DNA of 64,000 bases from Hexactinellida sp. DTS-2022 (lineage: Eukaryota; Porifera; Hexactinellida), in contig JAPNXP010000001.1 in assembly GCA_028753945.1 (NCBI GenBank), positions 5,694,501-5,758,500 of the forward strand, given 5' to 3'. The notes below the pieces were generated by a model. It ran no database searches. It had not been told where the DNA came from and saw nothing but the letters and a program-made list of their open reading frames with translations. Shown here in pieces: positions 20,091 through 34,400 of this stretch (position 1 is its first letter; each line of letters begins with the position of its first letter). A program made the position numbers and the translations under genes.

Positions 20091-20913
20091 AAAATCCAAA
20101 ATTGCAGCCTGTTCCAACGCATGTTCCTTTGGTGGCACTATATTTTTGTGTTGTTTATTGATAGTGCCTCCAAAGGAACATGCTCTCGTCGCAGGCTGCA
20201 ATTTTTGATGTTTTTTCGCCATGTCATCAACGTCCAAGGTGTGAAAAAGCATTTGTTAAGTAGTCGGAGTCACAAGGAACGATTTTTGAATTAAAAGTTT
20301 GTTTCTATCATAAACCATCTAGAATTTAATGCCATTCATTCATTTTGTATTGATAATAAAGTATATTATTAGTAATTTATTTTAGCAATGTTATCCATGG
20401 TTGGTTGAGTTGAGTCAACAAATTCCTTATATAAAATTATTTTATTTAATCCATTGTATAGTAATACTACAATTAAATAGAAGCCAGCTGGAATTTATAA
20501 GTTGAATTAATATATTTATCGCAAGTTGAAACAATAGAGTTAAGATTTAACAAGTGAAATCAATATAATTATTACAAGTTGAAACAATGGAATTAGATTT
20601 AACAGTTTACTGAAATTGAAGTGTGAGTAAACAAAGGAAATTTGAAACTCAATTGTGGCACAATCTAAGCCCAATTTGAAAATTCGTGCACTGTGAAAAG
20701 GTGTAGAATTTAATTCTCTATCCAAATATGTAAATTTTATGAAGCTCACTATTAATTATTTAATGCTATGAGCCATAATTAGTTAAATAGGAGTCAAAAT
20801 TATTTGATCAAAAATCGTTACCCCAGGTGCAAATTAGACGGTCACTTCGCAACTACATGCCAAATTTCAGCCCATAATGTATGCAGATGTGGCCAGGGCA
20901 CCTGCCACGGAGA

Positions 20914-20944
<31 letters not shown>

Positions 20945-23900
20945 TCCAAAATTGCAGCTGTGCCGACGCATGTTCCTTTGGTGGCACTATATTTTGGTGG
21001 TGGTTTATTGATAGTGCCTCCAATGGGACATGCTGTCAGCACAGCTGCAATTTTGGATTTTTTTTCGCCATGTCATCATCACTATGAAGGTGTTAAAATA
21101 TATCAAAAGGTGTTACAGAAGGCATCGACCCTTAGAGTGGCGGAAGTTTCCATTTAGTTCACTTCATTTTAGAGATATTCAAGTTTGAGTAGAATATAAT
21201 AGCTAATGACTCAGCATTTTTTATGTGAGTGTTGGGTCTTCACCCAACTTCAAATAACCCATTTTAAATATCGAATTCACAAAATTGTAAAAATACATTT
21301 TTTTGACGATGTCATCATCACCTCAAGGTGTCAAGACTCACTTGTATAGGTGGTACGTGGCATAAGGACCAATTGATAAATTGAAAGTTTGTTTCTATCT
21401 TGTATCATCTCTGAGATTAATGAAATTTAGCTAATTAGTATAAATATTTAATTAATAAATTAATAATTTAACATCATTATTATGTACAGCAAAATAAATA
21501 AAGTTCAATTATTTGCACTTATTATTAATTTAAATCGAATTTCACTATCATATTTGAATTCAGCGCACTCGATAACCCCAATAATCCAATTGGAACCGTC
21601 TATAAGTTAAATACAAAAGGAATTAATTATAATAAATTACGTCAGTACATTAATTGTGCAAGAATATTCTCGCGAAATAAATATAATCACTTTATCTGTC
21701 GTTGTTGTGGAATGTAAAATGTTAACGCTTCTATCATAAACCATCTTTAGTTAAATGCCATTCATTACTTATTGATAATAAATTAAATTATTAGTTATAT
21801 ATTTTAGCAATGTTATCCACGGTGAGTTGAGTAAAGTCAACAAATTCCTTATATAAATTAATTTAATTTAATCCATTGTATAGTAATGCTAGAATTAAAT
21901 AGAAGCCAGCTGGAATTTATAAGTTAAATCAATATAATTATCGCAAGTTGAATCACTAGAGTAGGATTTAACAAGTTAAATCAATTTAATTATCGCAAGT
22001 TGAATCACTAGAGTAGGATTTTACAAGTTAAATCAATATAATTATTACAAGTTGAAACAATAGAATTAGATTTAACACTTTACTGAAATTGAAGTGTGAG
22101 TAAACAAAGAAATTTCAACCCCCATTTATGGCAGAAATTGACCCCTTTATTGGAAAATTTATTCTCCCAACAGACGCAGAATTTTATGGCGAATCCAAAT
22201 ATGAAATAAAATTTGGGGGTTTAGTAATACATCTTTTTAGTTATTGACCAGACAAATTTTGAAAGGTGTTAGGATGTGTCCAAAATTTGTTAATCAAAAA
22301 TCGTAACCCCAGGTGCAAATTAGACGGTCCCATCGCACCTACATGCCAAGTTTCAGCCCATCAACTATAAAGCTCTGGCCAGGGCACCGTCTACGGAGAA
22401 AAAATAAAAATAATAAAAATAATAAAATCCAAAATTGCACCCTGTGCCGACGCATGTCCTTAGGTGGCACTATATTTTGGTGGTGGTTTATTGATAGTGA
22501 CTCCAAAGGAACATGCTGTCGGCACAAGCTGCAATTTGAATTTTTTTTCGCCTAGTCATCATCACTATGAAGGTGTTAAATTATTACAGAAAGGTGTTTC
22601 AGTAGGCAACGACCCTTAGAGTGGTGGAAGTTTCCATTTAGCTCTCTTCATTTGAGAGATATTCAAGTTTCAGTAGAATATAATCTGTGATGACTCAGCA
22701 TTTTTAAAGTGCGTGTTGGGTATTCACCCAACTCCAACCAACCCATGCGAATTATTTAATTCACAAAATTGTAAAAATACATTTTTTTGACGATGTCATC
22801 ATCACCTCATGGTGTCAAGACCCACTTGTATAGGTGGTACGTGGCATAAGGACCAATTGATAAATTGAAAGTTTGTTTCTATCTTGTATCATCTCTGAGA
22901 TTAATGAAATTAAGCTAATTAGTATAAATAATTAATTAATTAATTAATAATTTAACACCATTATTATGTACAGCAGAATAAATAAAGTTCAATTATTTGC
23001 ACTTATTATTAATTTAAATCGAATTTCACTATCATATTTGAATTCAGCGCACTCGATAACCCCAATAATCCATTTGGAACCGTATATAAGTTACGTGTAA
23101 ATACAAAAGGAATTAATTATAATTACGTAATTACGTCAGTACATTCATTGTGCAAGAATATTCTCGCCGAAATAAATATTATCACTTAATCTGTCGTTGT
23201 TGTGGAATGTAATTCTTAACGGTTCTATCATAAACCATCTTTAGTTTAATGCCATTCATTCATTATGTATTTATAATACATTATATTATTAGTTATTTAT
23301 TTTAGCAATGTTATCCACGGTGATTTGAGTTTAGTCACAAATTCCTTATTTAATTTAAATTGTTTTAATTCATTGTATAGTAATACTATAATTAAATAGA
23401 AGCCAGCTGGAATTTATAAGTTAAATCAATATAATTATAGCAAGTTGAATCAATTGAGTAAGATTTAACAAGTTAAATCAATATAATTATTACAAGTTGA
23501 AACAATGGAATTAGATTTCACAGTTTTACTGAAATTGAAGTGTGACTATACAAAGAAATTTCAACCCCCATTTATGGCAGAGATTTAACCCTTTATTGAA
23601 AGTTTTCTTCTCCCATTAGACGCAGAATTTTATGGCGAATCCAAATGTGAAATAAAATTTGGGGGTTTTGTAAACAATTTTTGAGTTATGGACCAGACAA
23701 AATTTTAAAGGTGTTAAAGATGTGTAAAAAATTTGTTAATAAAAAATCGTAACCCCAGGTGCAAATTAGACGGTCCCATCGCACCTACATGCCAAGTTTA
23801 AGCCCATCAACAATTAAGCTCTGGCCAGGGCACCGTCTACGGAGAAAAAATAAAATAAAAATCCAAAATTGCAGCCTGTGCCGACGCATGTTCCTTTGGT

Positions 23901-24944
23901 GGCACTATATTTTGTTGGTTATTTATTGATAGTGCCTCCAAAGGAACATGCTGTCCGCACAGGCTGCAATTTTGGATTTTTTTTTCGTCATTTCATCATC
24001 ACTATGAAGGTGTTAAATTATTTCAGAAAGGTGTTTCAAAAGGCTACGACCCTTAGTGAGTTGGAAGTTTCGTTTTTGCTCACTTCGTTTCAAAGATATT
24101 CTCGTTTCAGTAGAATATTATAAATGATGAGTCAGCATTTTTTATCTGCGTGTTGGGTATTCACCCAACTCCAACCAACCCATGCGAAATATTTAATTAA
24201 CAAAATTGTAAAAACACATTTTTTTGACGATGTCATCATCACCTCAAGGTGTCAAGACCCATTTGTAGAGGTGTTACGTGGCATAAGGATCAATTGAGTA
24301 ATTGGAAGTTTGTTTCTATCTTGTATCATCTCTGAGATTTATGATATTTAATTAATTAGTATAAATAATTATCAATATTATATATAATTTAACACCAATT
24401 TCAATGTCAACTTACAATTATTAAGTTAAATTATTTTGCATAAATAATTAATTAATTAATTTGGTTATCCAATTTCATTCCGCACTCTCGATAACCCCTA
24501 ATAAACAAATTGGAAGCATCTATATAGGTAATATACTGACTGAATTAATTATAATTAATTACGTCAGTATATTAACAGTGCAATAATATTCTCGCAGAAG
24601 TAAATATAATCACATAATCTGTCGTTGTTATGAAATATATAATCTTTTTTTTCAATAGGAAAATAGAAGCCTACTCAATCTCACAAGTTGAATCACTAGA
24701 ATTATCGCAAGGTGAAACAATCGAATTAGATTTAACACTTTCAATTGAACTGAAGTGTTAGTAAACAAAGGAAACTAGCAACTCAATTGTGGCACTAACG
24801 AAACCCAATTAAAAAATCCGTGCACTGTGAAAAGGTGTAGAATTTAATTCTCTATCCGTACATGTAAATTCTATCAAGCTCAATATTAATTATTTCATGC
24901 TATGAGCTATAATTAGTTTAAATAGGTGTTGAAATCATTTGATA

Positions 24945-25905
24945 AAAAATCGTAACCCCAGGTGCAAATTAGACGGTCCATACGCACCTACATGCCAAGT
25001 TTCAGCCCATCAACTATAAAGCTCAGGCCAGGGCACCGTCTACGGAGAAAAAATAAAAATAAAAAAATCCAAAATTGCACCCTGTGCCGACGCATGTTCC
25101 TTTGGTGGCACTATATTTTGTTGGTTGTTTATTGATAGTGCCTCCAAAGGAACATGCTGTCGGCGCAGGCTGCAATTTTGGATTTTTTTTCGCCAAGTCA
25201 TCAACGCCCAAGGTGTGAAGAAGCATTTGTTAATTGGTCCGAGTCACAAGGAACGGTAGATAAATTTGAAGTTTGTTTCTATCTTAAATCATCTTGAGTT
25301 TGATGCCATTCATTCATTATGTATTGATAATAAATTATATTATTAGTTATTTATATTAGCATTGTTATCCACGGTTGAGTTGAATTAAGTCAACAAATTC
25401 CTTATATTATATTATTTTATTTAATCCATTGTATGGTAAATTAAATAGAAGCCAGCTGCAATTTATAAGTTAAATCAATTTAATTATCGCAAGTTGAATC
25501 AATAGAGTAAGATTTAACAAGTTAAATCAATATAATTATTACAAGTTGAAACAATGGAATTAGATTTAACAGTTATACTGAAACTGAAGTGTGAGTAAAC
25601 AAAGAAATTTCAACCCCCATTTATGGCAGAAATAAAACTCTTTATTGAAGGTTTTCTTCTCCCATCAGACGCAGAATTTTATGGTGAATCCAAATGTGAA
25701 ATAAAATTTGGGGGTTTAGTAAAACATATTTTGTGTTATGGACCAGACAAATTTTGAAAGGTGTTAAAGATGTGTCAAAAATTTGTTAATCAAAAATCGT
25801 AACCCCAGGTGCAAATTAGACGGTCCCATCGCACCTACATGCCAAGTTTCAGCCCATCAACTATAAAGCTCAGGCCAGGGCACCGTCTACGGAGAAAAAA
25901 TAATA
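24945..25905 (+). repeat. Array unit duplicated at 28970-29925
   Basis: Both copies carry the shared variants 'gcaccctgtgc' in the hairpin, 'tgtatggtaaattaaataga' and 'cggttgagttgaattaagtc'. They differ at few positions by eye. Confidence 0.75.
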
Positions 25906-27154
25906 AAAACAATACTGGGCCACTATACTATAGTATAGTCGGCACAGTATATAAAAAATCCAAAATTGCAGCCTGTGCCGACGCATGTTCCTTTGGTGGC
26001 ACTATATTTTTGTGGTTGTTTATTGATAGTGCCTCCAAAGGAACATGCTGTCGGCACAAGCTGCAATTTTGGATTTTTTTTCGCCTTGTCATCATCACTA
26101 TGAAGGTGTTAAATTATTTCAGAAATGTGTTTCAAAAGGCAACGACCCTTAGTGAGTTGGAAGTCTCCATTTAGCTCACTTTATTTGAGGGATATTCAAG
26201 TTTCAGTAGAATATAATCTGTGATTTTGGGTGTTCACCCAACTCCAACCAAAACATGAGAATTATTTAATTCACAAAATTGTAAAAATACATTTTTTTGA
26301 CGATGTCATCATCACCTTAAGGTGTCAAGATCCACTTGTATAGGTGGTACGTGCCATAAGGACAAATTGATAAATTTAAAGTTTGTTTCTATCTTATATC
26401 ATTTCTGAGATTAGTGAAATTTAGATAATTAGTATAAATATTTAATTAATCTATTAATAATTTAACACCAATATTATGCACATCAAAATAAATTAAGTTC
26501 AATTATTTGCAATAATTATTAATTTAAATTGAATTTCACTATCATATTTGAATTCAGCGCACTCGATAACCCCAATAATCTATTTGGAACCATCTCTATA
26601 CGTTAAACACTGAGCGAATTAATTAGAATTAAATATGTCATGTATCCATTGTGCAAGAATATTCTAAGCAGAAATAAATATAATCACATAATCTGTCGTT
26701 GTTATGGAATGTAAAATCTTAGTTTTCAATTGGAAAATAGAAACCTACTCGATCTCACAAGTTGAATCAATATAATAATAACGAGTTGAAACAATAGAAT
26801 TAGATTTAACACTTTCAATTGAACTGAAGTGTTAGTAAACAAAGGAAACTTGCAACTCAATTGTGGCACAAACTAAGTACAATTTGAAAATTCGTGCACT
26901 GTGAAAAGGTGTAAAATTTAATTCTCTATCGAATGCATATAAATTTAATTTTAGGGTACTATTTATTGTTCCTGTTTCAATATTAAACAGGTGCAAAAAT
27001 GTGTCCAAAAAAATGTGATAAAAAATCGTGACCCCAGGTGCACATCTGTAACCCATGAGACACATATCCTGAAAATTTGGCCTCTTAGTTAATAATACTC
27101 TGTACTGTGGAGAGGATACGGAAGGATAATAATAATAACTAACCAAGGCAGTAA

Positions 27155-27380
27155 GATTAGAACTGGGCCACTATACTGTAGTATAGTCGGCACAGTAATA
27201 ATAATAAAGGCAGTGATTCCAATACTGGGCCACTATACTATAGTATAGTCGGCACAGTAATAATAAAGGCAGTGATTCCAATACTGGGCCACTATACTAT
27301 AGTATAGTCGGCACAGTAATAATAAAGGCAGTGATTCCACTACTGGGCCACTATACTATTGTATAGTCGGCACAGTAAAA
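27155..27380 (+). repeat. Palindromic minisatellite block, 4 monomers
   Basis: Four tandem monomers. The first has one change in the palindrome (CTATACTGTAGTATAG) and the last has TATTGTATAG; the middle two are perfect. Confidence 0.85.
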
Positions 27381-30300
27381 ATCCAAAATTGCAGCTGTGC
27401 CGACGCATGTTCCTTTGGTGGCACTATATTTTGCTGGTGGTTTTTGATAGTGCCTCCAAAGGAACATGCTGTCGGCGCAAGCTGCAATTTTGGATTTTTT
27501 TCGCCAAGTCATCAACGCCCAAGGTGTGAAGAACCATTTGTTAATTGGTCGGAGTCACAAGGAACGATTGTTGAATTTGCTGTTTGTTTCTATCATAAAC
27601 CATCTAGAGTTTAATGCCATTCATTCATTGTGTATTGATATTAAATTATATTATTCGTTATGTATTTTAGCATGTTATCCACGGTTGATTGAGTTGAGTC
27701 AACAAATTCCTTATATTATATTATTTTATTTAATCCATTGTATAGTAATACTACAATTAAATAGAAGCCAGCTGGAATTTAAAAGTTGAATCAATATAAT
27801 TATCGAAAAGTTGAATCGCTAGAGTAGGATTTAACTGGTTAAATCAATATAATTATTACAAGTTGAAACAATGGAATTAGATTTCACAGTTTACTGAAAT
27901 TGAAGTGTGAGTATACAAAGAAATTTCAACCCCCATTAATGGCAGGAATAAAACCTTTTTTGAAGGTTTTCTTCTCCCATCAGACGCAGAATTTTATGGT
28001 GAATCCAAATATGAAATAAAATTTGCGGGTTTAGTAAAACATATTTTGAGTTATGGACCAGACAAAATCTGAAAGGTGTTAAAGATGTGTAAAAAATTTC
28101 TTAATAAAAAATCGTAACCCCAGGTGCAAATTAGACGGTCCCACCGCACCTACATGCCAAGTTTCAGCCCATCAACTATAGAGCTCTGGCCAGGGTACCG
28201 TCTACGGAGAAAAAAAAAAAAATATATAGTCGGCACAGTAAAAATCCAAAATTGCAGCTGTGCCGACGCATGTTCCTTTCGTGGCACTATATTTTGTTGA
28301 TGGTTTATTGATAGTGACTCCAAAGGAACATGCTGTCGGCGCAGGCTGCAATTTTGGATTTTTTTTCGCCAAGTCATCAACGCCCAAGGTGTGAAGAAGC
28401 ATTTGTTATTTGGTCCGAGTCACAAGGAACAGTAGATAAATTTGAAGTTTGTTTCTATCATAAACCATCTAGAGTTTAATGCCATTCATTCATTATGTAT
28501 TGATAATAAATTATATTATTAGTTAGTTATTTTAGCAATGTTATCCACGGTGATTTGAGTTTAGTCAACAAATTCCTTATATTATTATATTTTATTTAAT
28601 CCATTGTATAGTAATACTAGAATTAAATAGAAGCCAGCTGGAATTTATAAGTTGAATCAATTTTATTATCGCAAGTTGAAACAATAGTGAAAGCTTTAAC
28701 AAGTTAAATCAATATAATTATTACAAGTTGAAACAATGGAATTAGATTTCACAGTTTTATTGAAATAGAAGTGTTGAGTAAACAAAGGAATTTCAACCCC
28801 CATTTATGGCAGAAATTAAACCAATTTTAACAAATTTTCTTCTCCCATCAGACGCAGAATTTTATGGTGAATCCAAATGTGAAATAAAATTTGGGGTTTT
28901 AGTAAAACATTTTTCTAGCTATGGACCAGACAAATTTTGAAAGGTGTTAAAGATGTGTCAAAAATTTGTTGATAAAAAATCGTAACCCCAGGTGCAAATT
29001 AGACGGTCCATACGCACCTACATGCCAAGTTTCAGCCCATCAACTATAAAGCTCAGGCCAGGGCACCGTCTACGGAGAAAAAATAAAAAAATCCAAAATT
29101 GCACCCTGTGCCTACGCATGTTCCTTTGGTGGCACTATATTTTGTTGGTTGTTTATTGATAGTGCCTCCAAAGGAACATGCTGTCGGCGCAGGCTGCAAT
29201 TTTGGATTTTTTTTCGCCAAGTCATCAACGCCCAAGGTGTGAAGAAGCATTTGTTAATTGGTCCAGTCACAAGGAACGGTAGATAAATTTGAAGTTTGTT
29301 TCTATCTTAAACCATCTTGAGTTTGATGCCATTCATTCATTATGCATTGATAATAAATTATATTATTAGTTATTTATCTTAGCATTGTTATCCACGGTTG
29401 AGTTGAATTAAGTCAACAAATTCCTTATATTATATTATTTTATTTAATCCATTGTATGGTAAATTAAATAGAAGCCAGCTGCAATTTATAAGTTAAATCA
29501 ATTTAATTATCGCATGTTGAATCAATAGAGTAAGATTTAACAAGTTAAATCAATATAATTATTACAAGTTGAAACAATGGAATTAGATTTAACAGTTATA
29601 CTGAAACTGAAGTGTGAGTAAACAAAGAAATTTCAACCCCCAATTATGGCAGAAATAAAACTCTTTATTGAAAGTTTTCTTCTCCCATCAGACGCGGAAT
29701 TTTATGGTGAATCCAAATGTGAAATAAAATTTGGTGGTTTAGTAAAACATATTTTGTGTTATGGACCAGACAAATTTTGAAAGGTGTTAAAGATGTGTCA
29801 AAAATTTCTTAATCAAAAATCGTTACCCCAGGTGCATATTAGACGGTCCCATCGCACCTACATGCAAAGTTTAAGCCCATCAACTATAAAGCTCTGGCCA
29901 GGGCACCGTCTACGGCGAAAAAATAATATAAATAATAAAGGCAGTGATTCCAATACTGGACCACTATACTATAGTATAGTCGGCACAGTAAAAAATAATA
30001 ATAATATAAATAAAGGCAGTGATTCCAATACTGGGCCACTATACTATAGTATAGTCGGCACATTAAAAATAAAGGCAGTGAGATTAGAACTGGGCCACTA
30101 TACTATAGTATAGTCGGCACAGTAATAAAATCCAAAATTGCAGCCTGTGCCGACGCATGTTCCTTTGGTGGCACTATATTTTGGTGTGGTTTATTGATAG
30201 TGCCTCCTATGGAACATGCTGTCGGCACAGGCTGCAATTTTGGATTTTTTTTCAGCCATGTCATCATCACTACGAAGGTGTTAAATTATTTCAGAAAGGT

Positions 30301-31415
30301 GTTTTAAAAGGCAACGACCCTTAGTGGGTTGTAAATTTCTTTTATGCTCACTTCATTTCAAAGATATTCAAGTTTCAGTAGAATATAATAGCTGATGACT
30401 CAGCATTTTTTATGTGAGCTCTGGGTCATCACCCAAAACGAACCGACCCATTTGAATTATATAATTCACAAAATTGTGAAAACACATTTTTTTAATGATG
30501 TCATCATCACCTCAAGGTGTCAAGACCCACTTGTGGAGGTGTTACGTGGCATAAGGATCAATTGATAAATTGGAAGTTTGTTTCTATCTTATTTGATTTC
30601 TGAGATTTATGATATTTAATTAATTAGTATAAATATTAATTAATATTATTTATAATTTAACACCAATTTCAATGTCAACTTACAATTATTAAATTAAATT
30701 ATTTTGTCATGAATAATAAATTAATTATTTTGTTATCAAATTTCAATTAAGCACTCTCGATAACCCCTAATAAACAAATTATAAGCATCTATATAAGTAA
30801 TATACTGACTGAATTAATTATAATTAATTACGTCAGTATATTAACAGTCCAATAATATTCTCGCAGAAGTAAATATAATCACATAATCTGTCGTTGTTGT
30901 GAAATATATAATCTTTTTTTTCAATTGGAAAATAGAAGCCTACTCGATCTCACAAGTTGAATCAATATAATAATAACGAGTTGAAACAATAGAATTAGAT
31001 TTAACACTTTCAATTGAACTGAAGTGTTAGTAAACAAAGAAATTTCAACCCCAATTTATGGCATGAATCAAACCTATTAGTAAAAACATTCATCTCCCAT
31101 CAGATGGAGAATTTTATAGTGAATCCAATGGTGAAAAGAAAATTGGGGGTTTAGTATAACATTCTTTGAGTTATGGACCAGACAAAATTTGAAAGGTGTC
31201 AAAAAAAAGTCCAAAATTTGTTAATAAAAAATCGTGACCCCAGGTGCACATCTGTAACCCATGAGACACCTGTCCTGCAAATTTGGGTTGTTAGTTAAAT
31301 AAACTCTGTTCTGTGGATGAGCTACGGAAGAATAATAATAACTAACCAAAGCACTAAGATTAGAACTGGGCCACTATACTATAGTATAGTCGGCACAGTA
31401 ATAAAGGCAGTGATT

Positions 31416-34400
31416 TCAATACTGGGCCACTATACTATAGTATAGTCGGCACAGTAAAAAAAATAATAATAATATTAAATAAATTTTGTCTCGTAGGAGA
31501 AGAGTGGTTTTTTCGACATCAAAATGTCCTTCGTTGTGCACTTCTTGCAAGATTTCTTGCCTCATCGCTGAAGGAACAATTATCTTTCGTCCCATACACA
31601 GTAGTCCATCTTTAATAGATATGCCAAAGCATTTCTTAAACTGGCCTTCCGAGATTATTCCTGTTTCTCTATGTTGTCTCATTGTAGCTACAAATGGTTC
31701 ATCAGCTTCTTGCGCTTTCTTCAGCTTTTGGATAAGGTTAGTCTCTCCCCCCAAGCTATAAACGTGTCTCTCGAAATATTCTGTTTCATTGTTTATATCC
31801 TCGTCGATTTCTGAGTGAATCCTTGATAGGCAGTCCGCGGCAACATTATTCTTTCCTCTGACGTAGTCAACCCTATAATTAAAAGTTTCTAATTCCTGTA
31901 CCCAACGCGTGAATTTTCCCCGAGTGTCTCTCTGCTTTCTCAACCATACCAAAGGGTTGTGGTCAGATAGGAATGTTACACCTGGAGCTGCCTGTAGATA
32001 CTTCTGGAACTTCCTGCTGGAAGCGACAAGTGCCCAACACTCTAATTCTCCAGCCGAATAGCTCTTTTGAGCTTGGGTGAGACCGGAAGAAAAATACGAA
32101 ATAGGCTTGAGATTTCCCTCGTTATCTTTCTGAGATAAAACGGCACCAAGTGCTACGGATGAAGCATTTGTCTGTAAGTAGAACTCTCTTTTCCAGTCAG
32201 GGTATGCCAAAACAACAGGGCTCTCAGTAAGGTTTTTCTTCAGCGCTTGATACGCGTTATCAGCTATGTTATCCCATTCCCATAATTGATCTTTTTGTGT
32301 CAGCTTGAAGAGAGGTTCGGCAATTCGCGCATAACCCGGCACATGATCCCTGTAAAAGTTACACAGTCCCAAAAATCTTTGTAATTCCTTTTTCCCATTA
32401 GGTGGTTGAGCATTGCGAATCTTCTCGAGAAGGTGCGGTGTTGGACAATGACCTCTGTTTGATTTTATGTGCCCTAGGAATTCTACTTCCTGATAACCAA
32501 AGTTACACTTTTCTAACCGAAGTTGGATGTTCGCCTTTTCTAAAGCCTGAAACACTGATTCTACATCTTCAAGGTGCTGTTCGAAAGTAGCAGAATGAAT
32601 GCAAATATCGTCTATGTAGGGCTCGACGCGGTTGGCATCCTTAAAGGTGGTATCCATGAGACGTTGGTAACTAGACTGACTATTCACAAGGCCAAATGGC
32701 ATTCTATTCATTTCAAACAGCCCTTTGGAGCAAACGAAGGCCGTTTTGTGTCGGTCTTCCTCAGCAATTTCAATTGCCCAGTAAGCACTGGCACAGTCTA
32801 ATGTGGTGAAATATGTATCTCCGCTTAACCGATCCAAAATATCTCTAGGGTTGGGCATTGGGTAACTATCAGTCTGAGTCTCTCTATTCAAAGGACGATA
32901 ATCAACGACGAATCTTTTCGAGCCATCCCGTTTGGTGACTAACAACACTCTACTCGCCCAGGGCGAGTCTGATGGACGACAAATTCCATTTCGGAGCATC
33001 TGCTCTATTTGTTCGTCGATTTCCTTCTCGATTTCTGGGCTTACAGGATAGGGTCTCTGTTTAATTGGTTGCGCATCTTTGGTAACGATCCGGTGTTTCG
33101 TTCCAACGGCTGGGCTGGGTTTCTTGGGGTTGATAGCGAACGTTTTGAGGTATTTGTTCAGCAGTGCTTCCGTTAATAATCGCTCTTGTTGGGACAATTT
33201 CATATCTATGTTGAAGTGCGAGTGGGAACCCGGGATCGATTGATCTGAGTCTGAGTTTTCTAAAGTAGCTACACTTGCTCGTGACAGTGGTTCCCCTCCT
33301 TCAACAATAACATGTGGAGTCTTCCAAACTTGACCCAGACGTACTTGATTCTTGGACCAATCGAACTCAGTTGTGCCAAATTTCTTCAGGAAATTTCGTC
33401 CTAATATGCAGGTGGGCTCGGTTTGGGAAAGAACTTCGAAGGTGTGTTCTATCACTTGATGATCGTCGCCTAAGTCGACTACTAGTTTAAGGCTACCTAT
33501 CACTTTTACTGGTTCGTGAGACAGGCCATAGAGTTCGCTTTCACCGACGTCCATATATTGATCGAATCTCAGATCCCGTAATGTCCCTACATCAATAACA
33601 GAAGGTCCAGCTCCACTGTCAAGTAATGCCTTAATAGGTTCTCCCGAAAGCTTGATAGGTAATATAACTGACATCTCCCCCCCTCTGGTGTTTGTTTTGG
33701 TCATCATCACTTGGTCTTTTTTGGAGTATGTTCGATTACGCTTGCAGTCTCTCATTATATGGCCCTTTTCTCCACATATGGCACATCTTTTTTCTGGGCA
33801 GTAGCGCCATGGGTGATCCTTTCCGAATATGTAGCAGCCTTCACGTTTCCAAGTGGATCGATAATTTTGTGAGCCTCTTCGATCTCTTAATTTGTCAGGG
33901 GCGTATTGACCACGCGTGTAGTTGACTCCTAGGTTAAAGTTATCATCCTCGGTAGTTTCTTTTTGGTCCTCACCTCGTTGCTTTCCAATTACCGCAACCT
34001 TGGATACTGCATCAAACTCTCGGTTCCCCTTGGTTAGCGAGTGTCCCGCATTTACGAGTTCGATTTTCACTTGCTGGATGAGGTCATGAGCGTTCTCATG
34101 TTCAAGGTTGTCATTTATAGAAATAACCTTCTCTTTAACCTTATTTTGAACGTCTCTTGGTAGTTGCATAGTCAGAATAGAGGCAACATGCTTCATTCCC
34201 ATCTTGGCATAGTATGCTTTCCGTTTGATGGCGAAAAAGTATTCACCAATGTCAGTGCCCGGTTGCCAATGCATCCTCCCTAGCTCTTGCAGTGTTGAGA
34301 ATTGATCAACAGGAGGGTCGAGTACTTTGCTCAGTTTGTCCAGAGTTTCTTTGATAGGCAAATTACTCTTCAAAACGTCTCGTACAGCCGGTCGGCGATA

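Larger units (their letters stand above)
17561..31455 (+). repeat. Hairpin-punctuated satellite array (about 14 kb)
   Basis: Twelve units of about 0.85-1.5 kb in one orientation, each starting with the same hairpin of about 120 bp. Hairpins lie near 17705, 18761, 20095, 20945, 22430, 23865, 25065, 25950, 27380, 28245, 29090 and 30130. Two bodies follow them: A ('ccatgtcatcatcactatga') and B ('ccaagtcatcaacgcccaag'). Several units are A/B mosaics. Each body ends with 'gtaaccccaggtgcaaatta' or its variant. Proteins predicted here are fragments of the hairpin read in frame and are not genes. Nothing host-like is present. Confidence 0.85.

Noticed and set aside
20804..21157. ORFs of 60-120 codons repeated through the array (for example 17573-17869, 20804-21157, 25809-26174)
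   Set aside because: They are the hairpin and its flanks read in frame ('PTACSFGGTINK', 'CADACSFGGTIF' on the two arms). They occur on both strands of a palindrome and diverge as repeats, not as proteins.
17561..31455. CRISPR array
   Set aside because: Units are 0.85-1.5 kb, the spacer-like parts are themselves repeated, and there are no cas genes in this eukaryotic context.
34370..34380. Programmed gag-pol frameshift
   Set aside because: Possible, but no slippery site or downstream pseudoknot is evident and the element is defective in other ways, so simple mutation is preferred.
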